DNA from: Tyto alba
Taxonomy: Eukaryota; Chordata; Aves; Strigiformes; Tytonidae
Assembly: GCF_018691265.1 (NCBI RefSeq)
Contig: NW_024881277.1
Coordinates: 9,303,307-9,367,306 of the forward strand
Direction: 5' to 3'
Length of the DNA stretch: 64,000 nt
Shown here piece after piece: positions 1-10,315 of the stretch. A model generated the notes under the pieces. It worked only from the letters and a program-made list of their open reading frames with translations. It made no database searches and was not told the DNA's origin. Both the position numbers and the translations under genes were made by a program. The first letter of the stretch is position 1. The number at the start of each line of letters is the position of its first letter.

Positions 1-21
1 CTGCCACATCCCACCCGGCAG

Positions 22-326
22 ATGACAGAGGAGACGCAGCAGCATCTCCCCTGCCTCTGGAGCCAGGTGGGCAGCACTGCGCGCACGGGGGCTGGCCGTG
101 CCGCGGCCCCCACTCCCTGGGGACAGCCCTTGGTGGCGGGGGGCAGGCAGGAGCTTGCCCGTCACCCGCCCAGCCCCTCACCTACAACTCTCCTTCCCCC
201 GCAGGCATCGCTGCTCTCTCGCACGCCCCGGCTCAGCGCCGACGGCCCTCCCTCCTCAGGAGGGCGCTCAGGGCTCTGCGCGGGGCGTTCTGCTGCTCCT
301 GCATCGCGGGACAGCAGGAGCAGTAG
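22..326 (+). CDS. 3' end of an unidentified gene (two terminal exons)
   Basis: Two exons can be read. The first is 22-66, after an acceptor ending at 21 and before the donor GTGGGC at 67. The second starts at 205 after a pyrimidine-rich acceptor and ends at TAG 324-326. Both splice in phase 1, giving one open frame across the junction. The C-terminal tail is rich in Arg, Leu and Ala and ends with RGAFCCSCIAGQQEQ; its adjacent cysteines could be palmitoylated, which would place the tail at a membrane (inference). A polyadenylation signal follows 178 bases after the stop. The 5' part of the gene lies outside the window and I do not recognise the family. An overlapping frame is open to 499 but does not fit the splice phase. 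Confidence 0.45.
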
Positions 327-503
327 CGCCCCGCTGCCAGCGCCCGGCGGGTCCCCGGAGATGGCCGTGGGCCCTGAGCCTGCGCAGGCCCCAGAGGGAG
401 CAGCACGCGAGGGATGGGTGCATGGACGGCGCCCCAGGCATTCAGCTGCCCCGAGAACATCGTGCTGCCGGCCACCGCTCGGCCGTGGGTGCTTTCTGAG
501 GCC

Positions 504-509
504 AATAAA
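504..509 (+). terminator. Polyadenylation signal AATAAA of the leftmost gene
   Basis: Canonical AATAAA in GGCCAATAAAAGATGATC, with a T-rich stretch just downstream. It lies 178 bases after the stop codon proposed for the terminal exon, a normal 3' UTR length for a compact avian gene. Confidence 0.6.
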
Positions 510-534
510 AGATGATCATTTTCCCCCAGTGCTC

Positions 535-1540
535 GTCTGCGCCTGGTCCCTCTCGGGAGAAGGGCGGGTGCAGGCAAGGCCCATGCCGGCAGGCAGAGCT
601 GGAGAGCCCCAGTGCTCCCCCCAGGCTGGGCAGGGCCTGCGCCCTCGGCCTCTGCCCGGGCCTCCGGCGCTCCTGCTGCCGCCCAGCTGAGGCCTGAGCT
701 GGCCTCGCTTCGCGGTGCCCGTGTTTTCAGCCCATCTCTGTCCTCGGGCTGTCCTGGCATTGGTTGGCCTGTTGGGCTTGTGTGTGTGGCAGGGATTTGG
801 GGAGCAGGGGAGGGGGCTGCCGGAGCAGAGACTCCCCTGCAGCCTGCGGCGAGAGGGCGGGCTGGCCCCCTGCAGCCCATGGTCCGTTGCATCCAACTGG
901 TAGACATAGACATGAGAAAGGCAAGGGGCTTTGGATGGAGACAGAGCAATGAGACCAGCGGCGGTGTGGAGAAAGTTTCTTCCCTGATGAGGAACGCTGT
1001 AGTGCAACCAGGCACCTGGCTCACAGACACGTGGAAGAAAAACATATGAATTCAAGTCGATGTTCCAGATGCACTGGGTCATTCTCTTCCAGGTCACAGC
1101 TGGGCAGATGCGGTATGCCTGAACTCAAGACTATTCATCGATTCAATCTGCTTTCTGGGAGACCACAAAACCCAGGCTGTTGTTCCAAGTATTTGTTAAA
1201 AATTAACTGCAAGTGGAAAAAAAAATCAAGTGGCCCAGTGGCAGATTTATTACAGTTTTAACAGGTAAAGGGAATGAATCTACTTTGTGAACCAAAATAG
1301 CAACAGGAAAGCATACTGAAGGATTTTTAATCAAATGACAAAATGGACACAGCATAAGCAGTATGTATTTATATAGAAATATATTGGTTACATTCTTCTT
1401 AAATAAAAAACATTCATTAGCAACAGCCAAAAGTATTTCTTTGTGGAAAGAGATTCATCTTCCTTCAGGGCAATTCTGGCTCTTTGTCAGGCAAGGCAAG
1501 CCCAACATGCCGAGGACCCAGGCTAAAGGAGGAAGAACGC
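535..1540. other. Intergenic sequence with no recognised gene
   Basis: GC-rich to about 1050, then AT-rich. Long open frames in the GC-rich part on both strands overlap each other and show no family motif or splice logic, so they are treated as chance. No repeat family was recognised with confidence. Confidence 0.5.
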
Positions 1541-2035
1541 AGCCGACTCAATATGAGTGATAAAGCATGGTTCAGTTTATTGATTTTCGTTACAGCCTTT
1601 TATAATTCTTCTACTAATTATGCCTACTAGTCACTAGCTGATTGGCTTAAGCTCTAAGGGTCGTATTCGCATGGTCCACCTACTTGCATTTAGCTTACAG
1701 CACAAGCTTCTCAGAACACTAAGTTTCTCATGCCACTATTTCTAATTCCTCTTGACTTGTTTTCGATACACAACAGTACCGTAACACAATGTTTCTCAGA
1801 CCACCGTTATCATAACACTAGGTTTCTCAGACCACTATTCCCAATTCCCCTTAGCCTGTTTTCGACACACCACGGTACACAAGGCCGAAGCGTCCTTGAC
1901 ATTCCTCATGTATCAGCAGCTGCGAGCAGCTGCAGGCAAACCCTAGTGAGGCCCAGCATCAGCAGCTAGAGCAGGCTCTGATCATACAATTGCTCGGTGG
2001 GCTCAGGACCCTTGTCTCTGAGCCATTCTCCAACA
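1541..2035 (-). mobile_element. Retroviral LTR fragment (minus sense)
   Basis: Read on the minus strand, this has a TATAAAA box (complement of 1598-1604) followed closely by AATAAA (complement of 1576-1581), the order expected in an LTR. It contains an imperfect internal direct repeat, about 1716-1790 and 1814-1885, each with a TTTCTCA...CCACTATT core and a TGTTTTCGA(T/C)ACAC segment. The outer ends are not resolved. Its right side is cut by the start of the segmental duplication at 2036. Confidence 0.45.
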
Positions 2036-2040
2036 TTTAC

Positions 2041-2222
2041 CCCTTCACTGGAAGAGGTTGCCCAGTGAAGTTGTGGCTGCCCCCTCCCTGGAAGTGTTCA
2101 AAGCCAGGTTGGACAAGGCCTTGAGCAACCTGGTCTGATGGAAGATGCCCCTGCCCATGGGAGGGGGTTGGAACTAGACAGTCTTTAATTTCCCTTCCAA
2201 CCATTTTATGATTCTATGTTTC
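2041..2222 (+). mobile_element. CR1 LINE, 3' end
   Basis: Typical CR1 3' end: the run GGTTGCCCAGTGAAGTTGTG, then GGAAGTGTTCAAAGCCAGG, then CTTCCAACCATTTTATGATT and an ATTCTATG end. It is 5' truncated, as nearly all CR1 copies are, and has no coding potential. Confidence 0.85.
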
Positions 2223-2321
2223 TCTGAAATGGAGGATGTCAGGGGCATAAAGACAAGGTCTTGTTTTGACACCAGTCAAGTTTCCCATTGTCATCTTGGT
2301 TATGTCTTCTGTCTGTTGTAG

Positions 2322-2454
2322 AAACGGCTCCAAGAAAATGACTGAACCCCAGAGGAGGTGCTCGGATTTGCAGCCTGGAGAAAGGGCTTATTCCCCACCG
2401 GCACTGTCCTACGCCCGTTCCTTCCTCAGTCAGTGGGCGGCCGGCAGCGAGCAG
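2322..2454 (+). other. Possible exon in duplicated block, copy A
   Basis: A 133-base open stretch is bounded by an acceptor (TCTGTCTGTTGTAG, ending 2321) and a donor (GTGGGT at 2455). In the open frame it reads NGSKKMTEPQRRCSD and ends SFLSQWAAGSEQ. The same exon with the same splice sites is in copy B (25328-25460). I do not recognise the product and see no clearly matching partner exon, so this may be a captured exon or a chance frame. Confidence 0.3.
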
Positions 2455-3099
2455 GTGGGTTCTGTGGGACCACAGGGTCTGCCTTGCCTGACCAAGGCAG
2501 CTCTGGGGAGGTGGCCAGGGCACCAGATGGATAGTGGACTTATTTCTGGGGTCTCTTTTCCCTCCCACAAGCTGCAGCTTTCTTCGCAGTTGCAGCACCG
2601 CTCCCTCTCCAAGCACCCCACTTAGATCTGTCCATTTTCTCCACCTTTGGCCCTTCTGCCTTTGCAGCCCTCCAGGAGAGCCTTTGGGAGGCCCTTGGCT
2701 GTTCCCTCCCACAGCTCCTGGGGATTCCTCCCAGTGCTGCCTCTGCCCAGGAGGAGCTCAGAGAGACTTTCCAGAGACTCGGGCAGCTCTGCTGGCTGGC
2801 CCCCCTGCCCAAAGGTCCCTCGAGAAAGAGTTTTAACCCGTGTTCCGCTTTTGGGATCACCTTGCAAAACCAGCACTCATTGGGAACGAGCAGTCAGAAA
2901 AGCCAAAGCCAGAGTTAAAAAAACTTGTTGCCCTTGCATGTGTAATTTACGGGGTGTTTCCTTCCTTCTCTGTAGGATTTGAGGCAGTTGGTGGAAATAG
3001 CCAGTACTACAAGTTTTTGGTATGGGGTTTTGAAAGCTGTGGGCTTGCATGTGCCCACCTTGCATTCTCTTAAAGTTCCAGTTCTAGTCACTGGAACGG

Positions 3100-4288
3100 A
3101 AATGGTCTGCTGAGCCAGCACCGAGCGGGACTGCAACAGGCTGGACGGCCGGGCCGAGGGTGCTGCTCAGTGGCACCGGGCGTAGTTGGAGGCCAGGAAC
3201 CAGCGGTGGCATCCAGCGGTCAGGGCTGGGCCCAGGACTCTTTGCCACCTTCCTTAATTCATGGGCCGGGTGGCGGGCTGGAGCAGGGCTCGGCCCGGGT
3301 GAGTGCCCCCCCGGGGGCTCTCCCGGCCAGCCTCACGGAGCCTGCGCTGCTGGGAAATGGCTGCCGAGAAGAGGACGCAGCCACCAACGCCGTCCCCCTC
3401 GGGCGGCCAGCGCCAGCAGGAAGCTGCAGCCCGCGGAGAGCCCAGGCCCGAGCGGGACCCTGGCAGGAGCTGCGGCCCCTGGAGAGGAGCCCAGGCAGCA
3501 GCAGGTTCTCTGGCCGCAGCTGGGGCCTGCGGGGCCCAGGCGGGAGCAGGGAAACGGCCTGAGGAGGAAGGGGCGGCAGAGACGAGGCGCCCGCAGCCCC
3601 GTGCCCCGTCCCGCTGCGGCGCTCGCTCGAGGGGGAGAGGCGGCCGAGGAGCCGGGCAGGGAGGAGCGCGGCTGAGCCCGGGCACAGCGGCGCTGGGGAA
3701 GCGGCTGCCGGCGGGGTTTGTTCCCGCTCCCTTTCTGAGGGACGGACAAACCGCCCCGAGCCCGGCCCGCTCAGGCCCCGCGCGCTGGGGAGGGGGCGCG
3801 GGGCGGCGCTGGGAGGAGGGGCCCGGGCTGCCCTGCCCGGCAACAGCCACGCCATTGGCCACGGCTGAGCCAATGGGCGGGGCCGGAGGCGGCCCGGCAG
3901 TCCCGGCCGGCCGGGGGCGGGGCCTGAGGAGCAGCGCGGGGGCGGGGCCGCCCTCCCCAGCCGCTCCCCGTGGGCCCCAGGGGAGCGCTGGGTCGGGCCG
4001 GGCCTGGCCAGAGCGGGCCGGGGCCGTTTGCCTTCGCCCGCCCTCGCTGGCTGCCGGGCGCAGCCGGGCCGGGCTCCTCCCGCTGTCCCCCAAATCGGGA
4101 ATGAACCCCCTGAGCCCAGGGGAGCCCCCAGAGGCAGGCATTCTCTGTGCCCCAGCGCGGGGGGGGGGTCCCTGCGCCCCGCGGGCATGCCCCGGGACAG
4201 AAGCCCGGGCTCTGGGTGCCTGCAAGGCAGGAATAGTCCCGGCTTTTCCGAGAAGCCTCCACCTCTCCGCCGGTCTGCTACGTTTACC
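3100..4288. promoter_or_regulatory. CpG island with CCAAT and GC boxes, copy A
   Basis: Very GC-rich and dense in CpG. Around 3852-3950 an inverted CCAAT box (ATTGG, 3854-3858), a direct CCAAT box (3870-3874) and three GGGCGGGGCC-type GC boxes lie within 100 bases, the layout of a housekeeping-type promoter that may work in both directions. Long open frames on both strands are expected here by composition. One has an ATG in good context at 3357 (MAAEKRTQPPTPSPSGG), but nothing supports it as a gene. The same island is in copy B. Confidence 0.5.
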
Positions 4289-4868
4289 TGTGAGAAACAA
4301 GCTCACGTCTAGCAAAAACATGTTTTATTGGGGACAGAGTCAGCGGAGCAAAGAACACAGCGCTGGGGGCAATGGGGCACCCTCTGCCCCAACAGGGGAT
4401 TATTTTCATAGAGCAACCAGGAGATATCATTAGTTGAGCGAAAACGGCGGGTTTTCACCTCTTCACACCTGCAGAGCTCCTTTTTCTTTGTTTCTCCGAG
4501 GCTGTCTCTCTCAGTACTTTTCCACTGCCCTCTGGCGGGGGGGGGGGGGGGGGGGTACGACACGAAGTCCAGGTCTCTCTCCATCAGGAGTTCTTCGCTT
4601 AACCCTTTTCTGCTGGCTTCCATTCCTCCCCAGCCCCCCCACCCAAGTTCCCCTTTACATGACACCTAACCACAGACCACTCCCCATCCTCTCACTTGCC
4701 CAACTCCCCACGATGCACGACCACATGCCTAATTTGTGACCAAAAAAGCCTTGCTTAACTGTTATAATTTTAGCAACACTAATTTTAATAACAGCTTTAG
4801 CCTGACTCAATAAAAGTAATTGTTTAATTAGTTTTAGCAAAAGCAGAATTCTTCTGTTATTTATCACA
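4289..4868 (-). mobile_element. LTR of gammaretrovirus-like ERV (minus sense), copy A
   Basis: 580-base LTR with TG...CA ends when read on the minus strand. It is homologous to the plus-strand LTR at 13349-13929 and nearly identical to 27297-27864. The minus strand carries AATAAA just before the 3' end. A run of 17 G at about 4537-4553 is the main difference from copy B. The adjoining bases on the 5' side are the polypurine tract of the provirus to which it belonged. Confidence 0.8.
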
Positions 4869-4876
4869 AACCACCC

Positions 4877-5320
4877 GTTTTCTTTCTAGTACCATATTTT
4901 GCTTGAGCTTACTAACAATTAGTCTCATTCTTAATATTACTTTGTGGGCACCAGCTGATGCAGCCATTTCAGGGTTTACCAGCATAACTGCTATTTGCAT
5001 CCCCTCAATGATGTGAGATATTAGCCGTATAAAACAGGGTATTAAACATGGTAAAAACACAAGCCTGCAATAGCACAAAGGAAGAAAAATCCAACCTTTT
5101 TTCCACACTCTAATGTTGGACACAACAATAAAACACTTGTTGCATGGATTTGCCGCTGTTCGAGCGAACCGTATCAGGATGATTAGCAGAGGTCCGGTAT
5201 AACATATACTCCCACCTCTCATGCCTATGGGGTTGCAGCCCACAGCTGAGATAAAGGTCTTCTTGGTGGTGAGCACAGAGGTTAACCCAGTCTAGCCCTC
5301 CTCTGTTTAACAAATCCACG
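4877..5320 (-). pseudogene. Envelope 3' remnant of gammaretrovirus-like ERV
   Basis: Minus-strand frame (5276 down to 4857) matching the end of the plus-strand ERV at 12930-13348. It holds a hydrophobic segment, FLPCLIPCFIRLISHII, followed by a short tail with NPEMAASAGAH, and then the polypurine tract and LTR. This fits a membrane anchor and cytoplasmic tail. The upstream part of the provirus is missing: the ERV-L-like LTR begins directly at 5321. Confidence 0.6.
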
Positions 5321-5921
5321 TGTCTTGGTTTGGGCCTGGTCAGCAGCCAACCCCCACAGCTGGTCACCCTCCCTTCCCCCTCCCCACCTGGGAATGGGGG
5401 AGGGGATTAGAGGGGTGAAGGGAGACTCGCAGGCTGAGATAAGAACAGTTTCATAACAGCAATAAAACGAGAACAATAACGATGATGGGGGGAAAACAAA
5501 AAGAAATATATAAACAGGCAATGTACAGCGTAATTGCTCACCACCCACTAACAAATCCCCAGCCCATTCCCGGCCAGCGACCCCGAGATACCAAGATCCC
5601 ACAGTCGCAATCCTGGAAGCGAGAGATCTCCTTCCCAACCACCCCTCCTCTATATAGTGAGCATGACGTGCCATGATATGGAATATTTCACTGGCCAGTT
5701 ACGGTCAGGTGCTGTGGCCGTGCTCCCTCCCTGCTCCCTGTGCCCTTGCGCACGGGCAGGACATGGAGAGTCGGAGAGTCCTTGAAGTCTCGGTAGCAGC
5801 TGAAAACATCAGTGTGCCATCAGCATTCTCCTCCTACCAAACCCAAAGCTAAATCCAAAACACAGCACTCATCTAGTCCCTGAAAAGGAATATTAACTCT
5901 ATTTCAGCCCAAAGCAAGACA
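5321..5921 (-). mobile_element. 3' LTR of the ERV-L-like provirus (minus sense)
   Basis: 601 bases with TG...CA ends on the minus strand (starts TGTCTTGCTTTGG). It is followed on the internal side by the polypurine tract. It is longer than, and clearly diverged from, the LTR at the other end of the same internal region (10316-10775). Its relatives in the window are the partial plus-sense LTRs near 24600-25041 and 62545-62920. Confidence 0.75.
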
Positions 5922-6428
5922 GTATCCACCCCTTATTCCATATCATTTACGTTATGCTCAAGTTCGCTATTACCCAATACAGTCTAATTGATCGTTATCC
6001 TTTCTCCTGGGTTTTAGGCATGTGCACACAGACAGCATTCCCTCAGTCACTGGGCCATCACTGCAGAATGTATCATAAGTTCATTTGGTTCATAACTTTG
6101 CGTTCCATCTGTCATTATAGTCTTTTAAGGCAGGAAGGGTGATTCTTGGTCAGTAGGGAATAGGTGACCAGGTGACCTTGCAGGAGGAAGGCATGCAGTC
6201 CCTGTTACAGTTGGAGCTGGTGGCTGATGCATCTGACACCATCTGTATTCATAGTCTATGGGAGTCACTGGGCATCATTTGCTGAAACCAATCCTGACTT
6301 TGAGTTCATGTGTTCCTTCATGAGTGTGATGCTGTTATATAATGTGTGTCAATCATAGCGATGCATTGATAGGGCTGTTTGGTGATTGACCTAATACAGT
6401 TCAATTTATTGGCTATTTTCACCTAACA
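5922..6428 (-). other. Polypurine tract and non-coding 3' region of the ERV-L-like provirus
   Basis: On the minus strand this ends in AAGGGGTGGATAC directly before the LTR, a polypurine tract for plus-strand DNA priming. The rest has no open frame. The same non-coding stretch follows the integrase in the second element (33079-33520), so it is a regular part of the family and not a decayed envelope of this copy only. Confidence 0.6.
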
Positions 6429-7040
6429 TTAAGACCCCTGAGGCACACATCGGACTTCCCCATTCTTCTGCATTACCCACCAAGTGCACCCAGGTCCTTG
6501 TGCAAAGGTAATTCCACGTATGGGCTTACCTTTACCTAAAGTGGGAATAACCCAGACAGTCTTTCCTAGCATGTTGTTAAGGTGCACTACTGGGACTTTA
6601 TCCCCATCTACAGCACGCAGAAGGTTGGACTGGGCAGGGCCAGCCTGCTTGGTAGATCCTCTAGTATTGACTAACCACATGGCCTTTGCTAAATGTGTGT
6701 CCCAGTGTTTAAGAGTTCCACCTCCCATTGCTCTCAGCATGGTCTTTAGTAACCCATTGTACTGCTCGATTTTCCCAGAGGCTGGTGCGTGATAGGGAAT
6801 GTGATATATCCACTCAATGCCATGTTCTTTTGCCCAGGTGTTTATGAGATTATTTTGAAAATGAGTGCCATTATCTGACTCAATTCTATCTGGGGTGCCA
6901 TGCCGCCACAGGACTTGTTTTTCAAGTCCCAGAATAGTGTTCCAGGCAGTGGCATGGGGCACAGCATATGTTTCCAGCCATCCAGTAGTTGCTTCTACCA
7001 TTGTGAGAACGTAATGTTTGCCATGTCGACACAACACCTA
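6429..7040 (-). pseudogene. Integrase fragment of ERV-L-like pol
   Basis: Minus-strand frame with the second catalytic Asp in IESDNGTHF and the catalytic Glu in SGKIEQYNGLL, exactly 35 residues apart as in retroviral integrases. A C-terminal domain (GKTVWVIPTLGKGKPIRG) follows. The zinc-binding N-terminus and the first catalytic Asp are absent, because an internal deletion joins the HGKHYVLTM segment directly to RT sequence near 7040. It cannot be active. Confidence 0.8.
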
Positions 7041-8220
7041 GAAAAGCTTGTGTTTCCTTTCTGCTAGTTGGTGGAGAAATCGCCGTTATTTTATTAATCA
7101 CATCCATTGGAATCTGACAACGTCCATCTTGCCATTTGATTCCTAAAAACTGAATCTCCTGTGCAGGGCCCTTGACTTTACTCCATTTTATGGCGAAGCC
7201 AGCTCTCAAAAGAACTTTAACTATTTTCTCTCCCTTCTCAAAAACCTCTTCTGCTGTTTTCCCCCATATAAGGATGTCATCAATGTATTGTAAATGTTCT
7301 GGAGCTTCACCCTGTTCCAGTGCAGTGTGGATCAGTCCATGGCAAATAGTGGGACTGTGTTTCCACCCCTAGGACAGTCTGTTCTAGGGTGTATTGGACA
7401 CCCCTCCAGGTGAAAGCAAACTGTGGCCTGCACTCTGCTGCCAGAGGGATGGAGAAAAAGGCATTGGTGATATCAATTGTGGCGTACCACTTGGCTGCCT
7501 TTGACTCCAATTCATACTGAAGCTGCAGCATGTCTGGCACAGCAGCACTTAGCGGTGGTGTGACTGCATTCAGGCCCCGATAGTCCACTGTCAGTCTCCA
7601 CTCTCCATTAGACTTCCGCACTGGCCATATGGGTCTGTTAAAGGGTGAGCGAGTCTTGCTGATCACCCCTTGGCTCTCGAGTTGACGAACCAGTTGGTGG
7701 ATGGGAACTACAGAGTCTCTGTTGGTGCGATATTGCCCTCGGTGCACAGTTGTGGTAGCGATCGGCACCTGTTGCTCTTCAACCTTCAGCAGTCCCACAG
7801 CAGAAGGATCCTCTGAGAGCCCTGACAGAGTGGACAGCTGTTTGATTGCTTCTGTCTCCAAGGCAGCTATACCAAAAGCCCACCTGTACCCTTTTGGGTC
7901 CTTAAAATACCCTCTCCTGAGGTAATCTATACCAAGAATACAGGGAGCTTCCGGGCCAGTTACAACAGGGTGCTTTTGCCACTCATTTCCAGTTAGGCTC
8001 ACCTCAGCCTCCAACACAGTCAGCTGTTGAGAACCTCCTGTCACTCCTGAGATACTGATAGACTCTGTTCCTTGGAAATTCGACGGCATCAGGGTGCACT
8101 GGGCACCAGTGTCCACCAGAGCCTTATGCTCCTGGGGATCCGACGTGCCAGGCCATCGAATCCACAGTCCAGTAAACACGATTGTCCCTCTCCCCACCTG
8201 GCTGGAGGCAGGGCCTCTCT
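7041..8220 (-). pseudogene. Protease and reverse transcriptase of ERV-L-like pol, frameshifted
   Basis: From 8197 downwards on the minus strand: an aspartic protease with LVDTGAQCTLMP (active-site DTG), a linker, then RT fingers and palm with YATIDITNAFFSIPL. The frame breaks near 7375. The palm motif YIDD is visible in another frame at about 7275-7290, and the thumb frame runs from 7209 down to the deletion point near 7040. At least one frameshift and the deletion disable it. Confidence 0.8.
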
Positions 8221-10025
8221 AATGCTGCTCATAGTATCCACTGTTGATGAAGGGGTTAGTGCGGTCTGTGCGAACCTCGGTCTCATCCTGGTTACTCACT
8301 TCTTGTAAGTACGACTCGGAAGTTCTCCCCATAGGATCAGGAGCAAAGTCAATTCTTCTACGCTGTTTGGGTAACTGATTAGCTGAGACTGGAGCAGCAC
8401 TTATCCTGGAAGAACCTTGATTTGTAGCCATTCTTCCTTCCAACTCTCCAACCCACTCTCTTAGAGCGTAGGTGGGTTTCCCGTCCCATTCCTCATACCT
8501 TCTCCATGGTCACGCAGGTAATACCATAGGTTCCCCCGTGTTGTATACTGTCTCGCTTGAGTAGGGAGTCGTTTGCTCCTGATAGCCGAGACCTTAGTCT
8601 GTGGAGGTGGAGAGTAGGACATGTCCTCTTTGAGTTGTTGGACTTCTTGTGACAGTTTCTTCACAGCTGCGACAATGGAAGAAGAGAGACTTTCTTCGTA
8701 GTGCCGGAGTCGGCGAGCCAAGTCATCCATAGTTGGTCCCTCTTCGTCTCTCCAGTCAAATACTGCTAGTGCATTCGAATGTGATGATGGAGCACTCCGT
8801 ATAAACTTCCGCCACATGGGCCGGGTGCATTGGACTTCATCTGGGTCTGTGGGTAGTCGCGCATCGTCTGGATCATAATAAACCATCTCCCACACAGCCA
8901 GTTCCCTTCCAGTTCCCTCAGGTATTGATACCTCTCTCCATGGCAGTCCACTTACTTAGATGACACGTAAGATCTTCCTTGAAGGGATATCTGTCCCTCA
9001 CGCCTGACAGTAGTCATCTCCGAAGGCTGAGCGCTTGTGTCTTTCTTCCAATAACCTTGTCAATGCCTGCGTCCCTGGACAGGGATCCCAGTTGCCTGGC
9101 CTCTCTACCTTCTAATTCCACACTGTTGGCCCGCTATCCCAGCATCGGAGCAGCCAGGTAAGGAGGTGTTCGCCTGGATGGCAACTGAAATCCTTTCTCA
9201 TGTCTCGTAGTTCACTCAGGGATAGGGATCGGGTGATTACCACTGGCTCTGCCTCCTCCTCCTGTTCTTGTGACGGCCCTGGTTCATCATCATCTTTTAC
9301 AATGCGAGGGGATTTTTTAGTGTATTTCTTCTTCTGTATGGGAGCAACTGATACTGTTGTGGATTGATGCTCCAGCTCACCGCAGTACTTATCGTAGGGG
9401 TCGGATTGGCTGCAGTGTCTGTCGCCTGAGTTGGAGTGGCTGCAGTGCCTGGTGGGGGTGTCGGAGTGGTTGCAGTGCCGGTTGTTTTGCTCGCAGATGC
9501 AGAGACGTCTTCCTTTTGAGGGTACTGCAGAGTGGTGAGCAGGTTCAGTAGGCATGGGCCAGGCTCCAGCATGTTGCAATGATCTGTCTCTCTTGAGGTG
9601 TCAGGATGACAGCACACCTTTTCGAAATATTTTACTAATTTCTCAGGATCCCGCATTTGTTCAGGGGTGAAGTTCCAAAACATTGGAGGTCCCCACTGCC
9701 CTAGGTACTTGCCCATGCTACCCCACACCCCCAGCCACTCATAACTCTGTAACCCTGGGGTAGAGCTCTGGGTGGCATTCAGAAACAGTTGCTTAACCCA
9801 AAACAGAACCTGAACCACATTCAGGAACACTACAGCTTCCAGAAACAAGACAACAACGTTAATATGAGCATTCCATGGATATTCAGAGTTCTCAGCATTC
9901 TCAAGTATACTTGCAAGTAGCTTAGAGAAGGGGAAGATGGAAAAAGGTATCTCCCCCTTGGGTGCTTTCCGAGGAGAAAAGGTGGAGGGTATAGTTACTA
10001 ACCCACTCCAGTAGGTGCCCCACAA
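8219..10025 (-). pseudogene. gag region of ERV-L-like provirus, broken into several frames
   Basis: Minus-strand frames 10025-9297, 9579-9112, 8895-8461 and 8443-8219 follow each other in gag order. The first starts with MWGTYWSGLVTIP and has a strongly hydrophobic stretch (about residues 60-85). It then runs into a Thr/Pro/Ala-rich segment made of imperfect short repeats (about 9380-9500). The third frame contains a likely coiled coil (YEESLSSSIVAAVKKLSQEV). Frameshifts and stops separate the pieces. Confidence 0.6.
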
Positions 10026-10289
10026 CTCCCATGACAGAAGATTTTATCATGCCATAAATTAGAGTTACATAATACAGCAAGGCAAAAATCTTAACCCAAT
10101 TCCCACAGGTAATAAGCAGCAGCATGGGGACTACATATGGTAAGTAATGTGATGTATAACACAACTGCAGCAACAAAACCCACGATTTTAGGAGCCAAGC
10201 AAATGACATTGTAACAGGATGTGCAGTCATCATTATAACAAACTTGATAGTACCCACAGATCAAATCTGTTATTATCTCAACCCTTCGA

Positions 10290-10307
10290 GCCCCACGTTG
10301 GGCGCCA
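10290..10307 (-). other. Primer binding site, tRNA-Lys(1,2) type
   Basis: On the minus strand, eight bases after the 5' LTR, the sequence TGGCGCCCAACGTGGGGC is the known primer binding site for the tRNA-Lys1,2 isoacceptors. It fixes the orientation of the provirus and shows that 10316-10775 is the 5' LTR. Confidence 0.8.
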
Positions 10308-10315
10308 AAAAGGAC

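Larger units (their letters stand above)
2036..4876 (+). repeat. Segmental duplication, copy A (2.84 kb)
   Basis: This interval recurs in the same orientation at 25042-27872, about 23.0 kb away. By eye the two copies differ by scattered substitutions and a few small indels. They share, in order, a CR1 tail, a possible exon, a CpG island and an LTR in minus orientation. Homology starts at TTTACCCCTTCACTGG and ends at ACCACCC, eight bases past the LTR. To its right copy A continues into the ERV envelope remnant, while copy B runs into a different LTR. Confidence 0.9.

Noticed and set aside
3254..4433. Long overlapping open frames on both strands in the CpG island (also 26094-27735)
   Set aside because: Frames of several hundred codons on both strands are expected in such GC-rich DNA. 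They have no family motif and their frame relations change between the two block copies through single-base indels.
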